Source: an uncultured Lachnospiraceae bacterium (GTDB lineage Bacteria; Bacillota; Clostridia; Lachnospirales; Lachnospiraceae). From it: 25,367 bases of DNA. The notes under the pieces were generated by a model, which made no database searches, was not told where the DNA came from, and was given only the letters and a program-made list of their open reading frames with translations. Both the position numbers and the translations under genes were made by a program. The stretch is taken from contig CAJTSB010000036.1 of NCBI GenBank assembly GCA_910578825.1, positions 1 through 25,367 of the forward strand. Reading direction: 5' to 3'. This document shows positions 6,659 to 14,338 of this stretch, one piece after another; positions within the stretch are counted from its first letter, which is position 1, and each line of letters opens with the position of its first letter.

Positions 6659-9118
6659 ATGAAAAGGATAATTGACAAGGAAAAGTTTATTCAGGAAATC
6701 AAGAACAATGTAAAGAACCTTTACCGCAAGACTTTGGAGGAGGCTTCCCAGCAAGAGGTATACCAGGCGGTGTCCAATGCGATTAAGAATGTAATTATCG
6801 ACCAGTGGCTTGCCACACAGAAGACGTTTGAGAAGGAAGACCCCAAGATTCTCTATTATATGTCCATGGAATTCCTCATGGGAAGGGCATTGGGTAATAA
6901 TCTGATTAACATGACCGCGTATCAGCAGGTAAAGGAAGCACTCGATGAAATCGGTTTTGACTTGAATGTGATTGAAGACCAGGAGCCGGACCCCGCATTG
7001 GGAAACGGCGGTCTTGGAAGACTGGCAGCCTGCTTTATGGAATCCCTGTCAACGCTGGGTTATCCGGCATATGGCTGCGGTATCCGTTACCGTTACGGTC
7101 TGTTCCGCCAGAAAATTGAAAATGGGTTCCAGGTGGAAGAGCCGGATAACTGGTTAAAAGACGGATACCCCTTTGAACTGCGTCGCCCGGAGCATACGTT
7201 TGAGATCAAGTTTGGCGGTTATGTGCGCTCTGAGGTGGTTGGAAACGGAAGAACCAGATTTATTCATGAGGGTTATCAGTCTGTTCGTGCCGTACCTTAT
7301 GATATGCCGGTTCTCGGATACAATAACAATATGGTAAATGTACTGATTGCGTGGGATGCAGAGCCGGAAGAATATTTCGAGCTGGATGCGTTTGACAAGG
7401 GAGATTACAAGAAGGCGGTAGAGCAGGAGAACCTTGCGCGTAACCTTGTTGATGTACTTTATCCCAATGACAACCACATTCAGGGAAAAGAGCTTCGCCT
7501 CAAACAGCAGTATTTCTTTGTGTCGGCAAGCGTGCAGCGTGCAATTGCGCGTTATAAAAAACATCATACCGATTTACACAAACTTCCGGAGAAAGTTGCA
7601 ATTCAGTTGAATGATACGCACCCAACGGTAGCGGTAGCGGAATTGATGCGGATTTTGCTGGATGAGGAAGGCATGGAGTGGGATGAGGCATGGGAGATTA
7701 CCACGCATACCTGCGCATATACGAACCACACAATCATGTCCGAGGCATTGGAGAAATGGCCGATTGAGATTTTCTCAAGGCTGCTGCCCAGAATTTATCA
7801 GATTGTAGAGGAAATCAACCGTCGGTTTATTCTGGATATTGAGAAGAAGTTTCCCGGAGAGCGTAACAAAGTTCAGAAGATGGCAATCATCTACGATGGA
7901 CAGGTGAAGATGGCTCATCTGGCTATAGCGGCAGGCTGTTCCGTCAACGGCGTGGCAAGGCTGCACACGGAAATCCTCAAAAATCAGGAACTGCATGATT
8001 TTTATCAGATGTTCCCGGAGAAATTTAACAACAAGACCAACGGCATAACACAGAGAAGATTCCTCTATCATGGCAATCCGCTGCTGGCTGAGTGGGTCAA
8101 CAAATACATTGGCAATGACTGGGTAACCAATCTGCCGCATCTGGAGAAACTTGCCGTATATGCGGATGATGAGAAGGCACAGCAGGAATTCATGAACATC
8201 AAATATCAGAATAAGCTGCGTCTTGCCGAATATATCTGGAAACATAACGGAGTGAAGGTAGATCCGCGTTCTATTTTTGACGTGCAGGTAAAACGTCTCC
8301 ATGAGTATAAGCGTCAGCTCCTTAATATTCTGCATGTGATGTACCTTTACAATAAGATTAAAGAACATCCGGAGATGGAATTTTATCCGAGAACATTTAT
8401 TTTTGGCGCCAAGGCAGCGGCAGGTTATCGAATTGCGAAACTGACAATCAAGCTGATTAACAGTGTGGCAGAAGTAGTCAACAACGACGTTTCCATAGAT
8501 GGAAAGATTAAAGTGGTATTTATTGAGGATTATAAAGTTTCGACTGCAGAGTGGATTTTTGCAGCGGCGGATGTGTCCGAGCAGATTTCCACGGCAAGTA
8601 AAGAGGCGTCCGGAACCGGTAACATGAAGTTCATGTTAAACGGCGCGGTAACTTTGGGTACCATGGACGGCGCGAATGTTGAGATTGTAGAGGAAGTCGG
8701 TCAGGAGAACGCATTTATCTTCGGAATGAGCTCTGAGGAGGTCATTGAACATGAGAAGAAACGCGATTATGATCCGATGCAGATTTTCAATAATGATCAG
8801 GATGTCCGTCAGGTATTGATGCAGCTCATCAATGGAATGTATTCGAAAAATGATTCAGAGCTGTTCCGTCCGCTGTACAATTCTCTGTTAAATACGAATG
8901 AGACACAGTTTGCCGATACCTACTTTATCCTTAAGGATTTCCGTTCCTATGTGGAGGCACAGGAGAGGGTAGAGAAGGCATACCGGGATGAGAAAGGCTG
9001 GGCGAAGATGGCAATGCTGAATGTAGCCCATTCCGGCAAGTTTACGTCTGACCGTACGATTCAGGAGTATGTAGACGATATCTGGCATTTGGATAAGGTG
9101 AAGGTAGAAATGCCTTAA
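6659..9118 (+). CDS. glgP: Glycogen/maltodextrin phosphorylase
   Basis: An 819-residue GT35 alpha-glucan phosphorylase that removes glucose from glycogen or maltodextrin ends with phosphate, giving glucose-1-phosphate. The length matches the family. The pyridoxal-phosphate signature EASGTGNMKF is at residues 649-658, with Lys657 as the expected cofactor lysine; GNGGLGRLAACFMES near the N-terminus is also family-typical. ATG 6659 is chosen because AGGAG (6648-6652) is 6 bases upstream; ATG 6653 would have no spacing, and the longer frame overlapping ileS lacks similarity. It lies 80 bases after ileS with no clear promoter or terminator between, so read-through from ileS is possible. Whether the substrate is glycogen or maltodextrin cannot be told from sequence; no other glycogen gene is in the window. 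Confidence 0.96.
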   Translation: MKRIIDKEKFIQEIKNNVKNLYRKTLEEASQQEVYQAVSNAIKNVIIDQWLATQKTFEKEDPKILYYMSMEFLMGRALGNNLINMTAYQQVKEALDEIGFDLNVIEDQEPDPALGNGGLGRLAACFMESLSTLGYPAYGCGIRYRYGLFRQKIENGFQVEEPDNWLKDGYPFELRRPEHTFEIKFGGYVRSEVVGNGRTRFIHEGYQSVRAVPYDMPVLGYNNNMVNVLIAWDAEPEEYFELDAFDKGDYKKAVEQENLARNLVDVLYPNDNHIQGKELRLKQQYFFVSASVQRAIARYKKHHTDLHKLPEKVAIQLNDTHPTVAVAELMRILLDEEGMEWDEAWEITTHTCAYTNHTIMSEALEKWPIEIFSRLLPRIYQIVEEINRRFILDIEKKFPGERNKVQKMAIIYDGQVKMAHLAIAAGCSVNGVARLHTEILKNQELHDFYQMFPEKFNNKTNGITQRRFLYHGNPLLAEWVNKYIGNDWVTNLPHLEKLAVYADDEKAQQEFMNIKYQNKLRLAEYIWKHNGVKVDPRSIFDVQVKRLHEYKRQLLNILHVMYLYNKIKEHPEMEFYPRTFIFGAKAAAGYRIAKLTIKLINSVAEVVNNDVSIDGKIKVVFIEDYKVSTAEWIFAAADVSEQISTASKEASGTGNMKFMLNGAVTLGTMDGANVEIVEEVGQENAFIFGMSSEEVIEHEKKRDYDPMQIFNNDQDVRQVLMQLINGMYSKNDSELFRPLYNSLLNTNETQFADTYFILKDFRSYVEAQERVEKAYRDEKGWAKMAMLNVAHSGKFTSDRTIQEYVDDIWHLDKVKVEMP

Positions 9119-9231
9119 ACTATCAACGGAGGAGGTTTCCGATCGGTTTTAAGGAATTGAATCGAGGTGGGGGAAGCCTTGAGGTCCAGTTTCGGAGCCA
9201 GTAAGGGATAAGAATTAGTGAAGTAATATAG

Positions 9232-9288
9232 GGCTGCTGTGAAAGTATCGCAAGGCAGGGATTTGCCTGAGGATATTTTGCAGCAGCC
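9232..9288. terminator. Long interrupted hairpin after glgP
   Basis: GGCTGCTG (9232-9239) pairs perfectly with CAGCAGCC (9281-9288). Inside it GTATC (9245-9249) pairs with GATAT (9272-9276, one wobble), and AGGCA (9253-9257) with TGCCT (9264-9268). The three nested stems make an extended hairpin with no U-tract on the + strand. It may end glgP transcription or be a small structured element. Confidence 0.4.
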
Positions 9289-9318
9289 TCAAGTATTTGA
9301 TATGACAGGATAGATAAA

Positions 9319-10281
9319 ATGAATGGAATGAAGATAAAAAATTCGCTGCTGTTGCTGCTTACCGCCACAATCTGGGGCGTGGCGTTTGTGGCACAGAGTG
9401 TCGGAATGGATTACGTGGGCCCCCTGACGTTTAACTGCGTGCGCAGCCTGCTGGGGGGAATGGTTCTGATTCCGTGTATCTGGCTGCTCGGCAGGATGGA
9501 TGGAAAGCAGGCGGTTCAAAAGAGCAGGACGGCAGAAGAGAAGAAAAAGGAACAGATGAATTTGCTGGCCGGGGGAGTTGCATGTGGGATTCTCTTGTGT
9601 CTGGCAAGTAATTTCCAGCAGATGGGAATCATGTACACTTCCGTGGGAAAGGCAGGTTTTATTACGGCATGTTATATTATTATTGTTCCCATACTGGGTA
9701 TTTTCCTCAATCGGAAGTGTGGGGTTAATGTGTGGGCAGGCGTGCTGTTTGCCCTGTCCGGGTTGTATTTTCTGTGTGTGAAAGGAAATACTTCTTCTGT
9801 GGAAATGGAGCGGTTTATCTCCTGGCTCCCTATTGGAAAAGGAGAGATTTTTCTTATGATCTGCGCCTTGTTGTTTTCCCTGCACATTTTGGTGATTGAT
9901 TATTTTACCGTGCGGGTGGATGGTGTGAAAATGTCCTGCATCCAGTTTTTTGTGTGCGGCGTCTTATCCGGAGCGGGGATGTTTCTGGTGGAAGAACCGC
10001 GGATAACGGAGATTTTTACGGCATGGCAGCCGATTTTATATGCGGGAATTATGTCCTGCGGCGTGGCGTATACGCTGCAGATTGTGGGACAAAAAGGGAT
10101 GAATCCTACGGTGGCGTCTTTGATACTCAGCCTGGAGTCCGTGATTTCCGTATTGGCAGGGATGGTATTGTTGTCACAGAAAATGTCGCAATGGGAAATT
10201 CTGGGCTGTGTGCTGATGTTTATTGCCATCGTGCTGGCGCAGCTCCCGCAAAGAGAGAAAGGTAACGTGTATGAAGAATAG
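9319..10281 (+). CDS. EamA/DMT-family transporter
   Basis: A 320-residue integral membrane protein with about ten hydrophobic segments in two EamA-like halves (about residues 5-145 and 165-310). The opening NSLLLLLTATIWGVAFVAQS and the late PTVASLILSLESVISVLAG are typical of drug/metabolite transporter superfamily permeases that export or import small metabolites; the substrate cannot be predicted. ATG 9319 has only a weak Shine-Dalgarno (ACAGGAT about ten bases upstream), and ATG 9328 is an alternative. The gene overlaps the next ORF by 11 bases, so both are probably translationally coupled. Confidence 0.88.
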   Translation: MNGMKIKNSLLLLLTATIWGVAFVAQSVGMDYVGPLTFNCVRSLLGGMVLIPCIWLLGRMDGKQAVQKSRTAEEKKKEQMNLLAGGVACGILLCLASNFQQMGIMYTSVGKAGFITACYIIIVPILGIFLNRKCGVNVWAGVLFALSGLYFLCVKGNTSSVEMERFISWLPIGKGEIFLMICALLFSLHILVIDYFTVRVDGVKMSCIQFFVCGVLSGAGMFLVEEPRITEIFTAWQPILYAGIMSCGVAYTLQIVGQKGMNPTVASLILSLESVISVLAGMVLLSQKMSQWEILGCVLMFIAIVLAQLPQREKGNVYEE

Positions 10282-11263
10282 AAGGATGGAAAAATTATCA
10301 AAGAGAAAAGTTCCGTTGTTGCTGGCAGCCTTGTTCTGTTGCGGTATGATGCTGGCAGGATGCCAGAACAATCAGGAAATACTGGAGAATCAGAAGGCGT
10401 ACCGTCAGGTGGGCATCAATAAAATGAATGAGGGCAATTATGCGGAGGCAGTGGATGCTTTTCAGAAAGCCCTTGACCAGTCTCAGGCAGTGATTGGCGA
10501 TATGGAGCTGGATATCTGCTACTATAAGGCGACTGCGCAGTACAACAATGGGGACGCCAAAGGGGCGATTACAACCTGTGACGCTCTGATTGATTACGAT
10601 GATAAGGATGCCAAAGCATATTTCATCCGTGGTTGCATATATCTCAAGGAAGGAGACAGCGAAAATGCAAGGCAGGATTATGCCAGGGCATTGGAGTTAA
10701 GCGGCAGGAATTACCCGCTCTATCTGTCAGTCTATGAAAATCTTTCCGGAGCCGGATTTACCAGCGAGGCGGAAGAACTTGTGGCAAAGGCGCTTGATCT
10801 GGGGGGTGACTCTGCGGAAGACCACCGCGAACGGGGACATATTTACCTGATTCGCCAAGAATATGACAATGCCAGAAAAGAGTTGGATCAGGCAATCAAG
10901 GCGGGTGACACAAAGGCGCTTTTGTATCTGGCGCAGGTCTACGATGCGCAGGAGGATGACAAGAAGGCGCAGTCTTTGTATGAGAGCTATCTGGAGCAGG
11001 ATAATTCCGATACGGATACGATGATTGCATTGGGAGAGATGCAGCTGGAGGCAGGAAAATACAAGCGCGCTTTGGAGTTGTTTCAGCAGGCGCTTAAGGC
11101 GAACGACAAAGAAAATGAGAAGAATTTAAGGCGCAATGAGATCATTTGTTATGAGAATCTATTGGATTTTGCCAATGCAAAAGAGAAAATGGCGTCTTAT
11201 GCAAAAGATTATCCGGAAGATGAGGAGGCACAGCGAGAGAATCAGTTTTTACAGACAAGATAA
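10271..11263 (+). CDS. TPR-repeat lipoprotein
   Basis: A 330-residue protein with a lipoprotein signal: positive N-terminus, hydrophobic run, and lipobox LAGC with Cys31 as the lipidation site. Behind it are several tetratricopeptide-like repeats (for example NEGNYAEAVDAFQKALDQ, EGDSENARQDYARALEL and AGKYKRALELFQQALKA), giving a helical scaffold anchored outside the membrane. ATG 10271 is chosen because GAGAAAGGT ends 8 bases upstream; it overlaps the EamA stop codon region. The TPR scaffold probably binds other proteins. Its place before the deacetylase suggests a cell-envelope role, which is inference from neighbourhood. Confidence 0.88.
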   Translation: MKNRRMEKLSKRKVPLLLAALFCCGMMLAGCQNNQEILENQKAYRQVGINKMNEGNYAEAVDAFQKALDQSQAVIGDMELDICYYKATAQYNNGDAKGAITTCDALIDYDDKDAKAYFIRGCIYLKEGDSENARQDYARALELSGRNYPLYLSVYENLSGAGFTSEAEELVAKALDLGGDSAEDHRERGHIYLIRQEYDNARKELDQAIKAGDTKALLYLAQVYDAQEDDKKAQSLYESYLEQDNSDTDTMIALGEMQLEAGKYKRALELFQQALKANDKENEKNLRRNEIICYENLLDFANAKEKMASYAKDYPEDEEAQRENQFLQTR

Positions 11264-11294
11264 AGCATAGCGCGGTTTTACAGACGAGATAAAG
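11247..11294 (+). repeat. 19-base direct repeat across a gene junction
   Basis: TTTTACAGACAAGATAAAG (11247-11265) and TTTTACAGACGAGATAAAG (11276-11294) differ at one base and are 29 bases apart. The first copy contains the last codons and stop of the TPR lipoprotein; the second ends in the AAAG of the deacetylase Shine-Dalgarno. Confidence 0.85.
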
Positions 11295-11302
11295 GAGACA
11301 TT

Positions 11303-13012
11303 ATGAAGAAAAGATTTAGCACAATCTGCTGCGTGATTCTGGCAGTGTGTATGGTATTTGGCACGAACCAGGCAGCATATGCAAATGGATTACGGATGCA
11401 GGAGGATACAACTGAATGCGAGGAGGGGAGCCAGAGGGCGCTTGTCTCGCCAGGCAATGGTTCCGGACAACAGAACATTGTCAAAAATGAGTTAAACAGG
11501 CTCAGCGACGGAAAGCTGTATTATTTTGACGCCAGGGGCAGAAAGATTACTCAAAAGAGCTGGAGAGCGTTATCGTCCAGCAAATACATACAGATTGGCG
11601 CGTCTGGTTTCGTGACTGCCAAAATGGAAAAAAGCGGGAACGTCTTTAAGTTTTATATCTATAATTATAAGACCAATCAATGGGAAAAGCAGAAGAATAC
11701 CTGGAAGACGGTCAAGGAGAAACAATATTATTTTAATAAATATGGGAATTGCACCAAAATATATAATACAAAGACCAGAAAATGCCAGCGTTACAAAAAC
11801 GGCAGGATGCACACTGTCAAAAAGGATGTAAGCGCTCTTCGCAATGGAAAGTTATATTATTTTGACGAAAGGGGCGTTCGAAATACCAAAAAAGGCTGGA
11901 AGAAAGCATCCAATATCAGGTACATACAGGTTGGAGCATCGGGCTATGCGACTGCCAAAATCCAAAAAGGCGGGCAAATCTATCGGTATTATAAATACAA
12001 CACCGGTAAAAAGAAATGGCAGGCACAGAAGAAGGGCTGGCTAACGGTAGACAAAAAGAAGTTTTATTTTGGAAGTTCCGGGACATGCACGCGGCTGTAT
12101 AATATTTCTACCAGAAAATGTTACACTTACAAAAACGGCAAGCGCACACTGGTTAAAAAAGATATACGAAAAGTGGACAAAACCGAGTATTACTTTGGCG
12201 CCAATGGCGTGCGGGTAAGCAATGCGGGCATGTATCTGACCTGTCATGGCAAATTGATTTATGTGAAATCAAATGGAGTCGTGGCAAAGAGAATTTCCGG
12301 GCAGGTGCTGGCCTATACGATGGCGGACGGCAAAGTTGCAAGCTGCCGAGTCAAAGACGGCGTTTATATGTGCTATTATAATGGAAATCCAGAGCCGAGG
12401 AGAAAGATTGATACGAGCAGAATGATGGTGGCTTTGACGTATGACGACGGTCCATCTCAGTATACGCCGGAAATTTTAAGCGTCCTGCGCCAGTATGGCA
12501 GCGTTGCTACCTTTTTTGTAGTCGGGAATCGTGTGCCCGGTTATGCGGATACGGTTAGAAGTGCTTTTGAAATGGGATGTGAAATTGGAAACCATACGTA
12601 TAGCCATCAAACGTTGACAAAGGTGGGGGTTCCCACGATCCAGAGTCAGATTGGCGCGACCAACAGCGCAGTCCAGAATATCACCGGCACGTCCCCGGCG
12701 CTTATGCGTCCGCCCGGAGGAGGGCACAATCCTACGGTAAGGAGTGCGGTAGGGATGCCTGTGATCATGTGGTCCATTGATACGCTTGACTGGAAGACAA
12801 GAAATGCTGCATCTACGCAGGCTTCTATTTTGAATAATGTGCGGGATGGGGATATCGTTCTGATGCATGATCTTTACAGCCAGACGGCGGCAGCATCGAG
12901 AGTGGTGATACCGGAGCTGGTACGAAGAGGTTACCAGCTTGTGACGGTCAGCGAGCTTTCCGATTGCCGCGGCGCGATGACAAGCGGGGGAGTCTACAGT
13001 TCGTTTCGATAA
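11303..13012 (+). CDS. Exported polysaccharide deacetylase with duplicated wall-binding-like modules
   Basis: A 569-residue secreted protein. A signal peptide spans about 1-27 (cleavage likely near AYA-N). Two tandem modules of 112 residues, about 69-180 and 181-292, share GKLYYFD at the start, a YIQ(I/V)GASG block, a YYF/FYF block with G-x-CT, and KNG..VKKD at the end; a third partial copy begins near 293. They resemble glucan/choline-type wall-binding repeats. The catalytic NodB domain covers about 370-550: TYDDGP 379-384 (Asp381, Asp382), HTYSH 431-435 (metal histidines), RPPGG 469-473, WSIDTLDW 490-497 and LMHD 520-523. All expected CE4 residues are present, so the enzyme should be active on N-acetylated peptidoglycan or another surface polysaccharide. 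AAAGGAG lies 5 bases before ATG. Confidence 0.92.
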   Translation: MKKRFSTICCVILAVCMVFGTNQAAYANGLRMQEDTTECEEGSQRALVSPGNGSGQQNIVKNELNRLSDGKLYYFDARGRKITQKSWRALSSSKYIQIGASGFVTAKMEKSGNVFKFYIYNYKTNQWEKQKNTWKTVKEKQYYFNKYGNCTKIYNTKTRKCQRYKNGRMHTVKKDVSALRNGKLYYFDERGVRNTKKGWKKASNIRYIQVGASGYATAKIQKGGQIYRYYKYNTGKKKWQAQKKGWLTVDKKKFYFGSSGTCTRLYNISTRKCYTYKNGKRTLVKKDIRKVDKTEYYFGANGVRVSNAGMYLTCHGKLIYVKSNGVVAKRISGQVLAYTMADGKVASCRVKDGVYMCYYNGNPEPRRKIDTSRMMVALTYDDGPSQYTPEILSVLRQYGSVATFFVVGNRVPGYADTVRSAFEMGCEIGNHTYSHQTLTKVGVPTIQSQIGATNSAVQNITGTSPALMRPPGGGHNPTVRSAVGMPVIMWSIDTLDWKTRNAASTQASILNNVRDGDIVLMHDLYSQTAAASRVVIPELVRRGYQLVTVSELSDCRGAMTSGGVYSSFR

Positions 13013-13082
13013 AGGTTTGTCCCCTGATGTTTGCAGTTTGAAACCTGCATTTGCAGTAAATGATTAATATATTTTTCTATCG

Positions 13083-13109
13083 TCCTGCCGGTTACAGTTT
13101 CCGGCAGGA
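13083..13109. terminator. Terminator between convergent deacetylase and lacI genes
   Basis: TCCTGCCGG (13083-13091) pairs perfectly with CCGGCAGGA (13101-13109) around a 9-base loop, followed on the + strand by TTGTCTTT. The loop contains the lacI stop codon (13092-13094 on the - strand), so the hairpin overlaps the end of that gene. Confidence 0.65.
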
Positions 13110-14087
13110 TTGTCTTTCCATCAACTGGCACGGAAGCTGGATTTTCATGGCGGTTGCCGGATGCTGCCTTAATATATTAAATACGATGTTAGCTCCGAAA
13201 CTCCCCATGTCATATGCCGGTGCATGAATTGTTGTAAGCGGCGGCGAGGTAAAAGAAGATAAACTGGTATCATCAAATCCGATCAGCGAGATATCCTGTG
13301 GAACCTGAATGCCTTTGTCGCTTAATGCGTGCAGCGCACCAAAGGCGATAGGATCGCTGCTTGCGATGAGCGCAGTGGGTACGTCGTCCGATTCCAGTAA
13401 TTTCTGCATCATCTGATAACCGGATTCAATTGTGAAAGCCTCTTCCTGTATATAAGGTTTGTAGAGAACGTTATACTTCTCGCAATATTTGATGAAGAGG
13501 GTCTTGCGCATATCCGGAAACAACGTCTGGTCGGCAAGATATTCCTTTCCGCCGAGAAAACCGATTTTGCGGTGTCCCAGGGAAGTCAGGTAATCCATGC
13601 CGGTATTGATGGCGTGTTCAAAATCCAGGGTAATCGTCGAGATGGTGATGTCATTGATTGGCATGTCAAGAAAGATGATAGCGGAAGTCATCTCACGGAA
13701 ACGCTTGATTTCTCCCGTACTGAATTTTCCTACACAGATAAGTGCGTCCACATTTTTCAGGGAGTCCATGTAATTGACGTCTGCTTTATAGGTGCGCACG
13801 ACATGAATGCAGTTCTGCATACAGAAATCCTCAATTCCCTGTCGGATTAACAGATAGTAATTGTCCTCCATCTCCTGTTGGGGAGAGAACCACTGGACAA
13901 TGCCCAGTGTGTAGACCGATTTGCCGGAAGCGCGGGATTTCTTTTTATAGTTCAGGGAATGCGCCGTGTCCAATACCTTCTGACGCGTCTCGGGAGAAAC
14001 GTTTAGGGTATTGTCGTTATTCAGGATTCTGGATACAGTGGCGGAAGATACCCCTGCGGACACTGCAATGTCTTTGATTGTTGCCAT
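13092..14087 (-). CDS. LacI/GalR-family transcriptional regulator of the gal genes
   Basis: A 331-residue regulator. The N-terminal helix-turn-helix (ATIKDIAVSAGVSSATVSRIL, in outline residues 2-22) and hinge lead into a periplasmic-binding-protein-like effector domain ending in LIGFDDTSLSSFTSPPLTTI, typical of LacI/GalR repressors. The start at 14087 is preferred over an in-frame ATG at 14099 because GGAGGT lies 7 bases before it and the protein then begins MATIKDIA, the family norm. It is divergent from galK-galT, with an operator array between, so it probably represses galK-galT and perhaps itself. The likely inducer is galactose or a derivative, inferred from the neighbours. Confidence 0.92.
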   Translation of the reverse strand: MATIKDIAVSAGVSSATVSRILNNDNTLNVSPETRQKVLDTAHSLNYKKKSRASGKSVYTLGIVQWFSPQQEMEDNYYLLIRQGIEDFCMQNCIHVVRTYKADVNYMDSLKNVDALICVGKFSTGEIKRFREMTSAIIFLDMPINDITISTITLDFEHAINTGMDYLTSLGHRKIGFLGGKEYLADQTLFPDMRKTLFIKYCEKYNVLYKPYIQEEAFTIESGYQMMQKLLESDDVPTALIASSDPIAFGALHALSDKGIQVPQDISLIGFDDTSLSSFTSPPLTTIHAPAYDMGSFGANIVFNILRQHPATAMKIQLPCQLMERQSCRKL

Positions 14088-14128
14088 AATTACCTCCATG
14101 TTGCTATATATCTTAAAAATATTGTTGA

Positions 14129-14157
14129 AATATGTTTTCCATAAATCAGTATATCAA
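14129..14157 (-). promoter_or_regulatory. Candidate promoter of lacI
   Basis: Read on the - strand, TTGATA (14157-14152) and CATATT (14134-14129) are 17 bases apart, about 40 bases before the lacI start. The -10 is weak. The nearest operator palindrome (14182-14199) lies upstream of it. Confidence 0.35.
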
Positions 14158-14181
14158 AAATAGAAAAAAAAGGGAATGAGA

Positions 14182-14235
14182 TTTAGTAAATTTACTAAAA
14201 TTTTTATTTACTAAATAGATTGACGGTTTACTAAA
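14182..14235. promoter_or_regulatory. GalR/LacI-type operator array
   Basis: TTTAGTAAATTTACTAAA (14182-14199) is a perfect 18-bp palindrome. The half-site TTTACTAAA recurs at 14207-14215 and 14227-14235. The last two copies are 20 bases apart, about two helical turns, and the third lies in the spacer of the galK promoter. The motif resembles AT-rich GalR operators of Gram-positive bacteria and lacks the central CG of cre. Confidence 0.6.
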
Positions 14236-14248
14236 GAAGCTTTATAAT
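14220..14248 (+). promoter_or_regulatory. galK-galT promoter
   Basis: TTGACG (14220-14225) and TATAAT (14243-14248) are spaced by 17 bases, an almost perfect sigma-A promoter. The spacer contains an operator half-site (14227-14235), which would let a bound regulator block polymerase. The leader of about 80 bases can fold (AGAGG 14255-14259 with CCTCT 14293-14297, and GAAAA 14263-14267 with TTTTC 14286-14290). Confidence 0.72.
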
Positions 14249-14338
14249 GTGCGTAGAGGGCAGAAAAAAATGGAAAAGCCAATTATTTTCAGCCTCTGTT
14301 TGTAAGGAAGAAAAAGTAGTAAAGGCGGGGAATTTACC

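Noticed and set aside
9289..9885. - strand open frame of 198 codons opposite the EamA gene
   Set aside because: The translation is rich in His, Gln, Pro and Asn, as expected from the complement of hydrophobic codons; no start signal.
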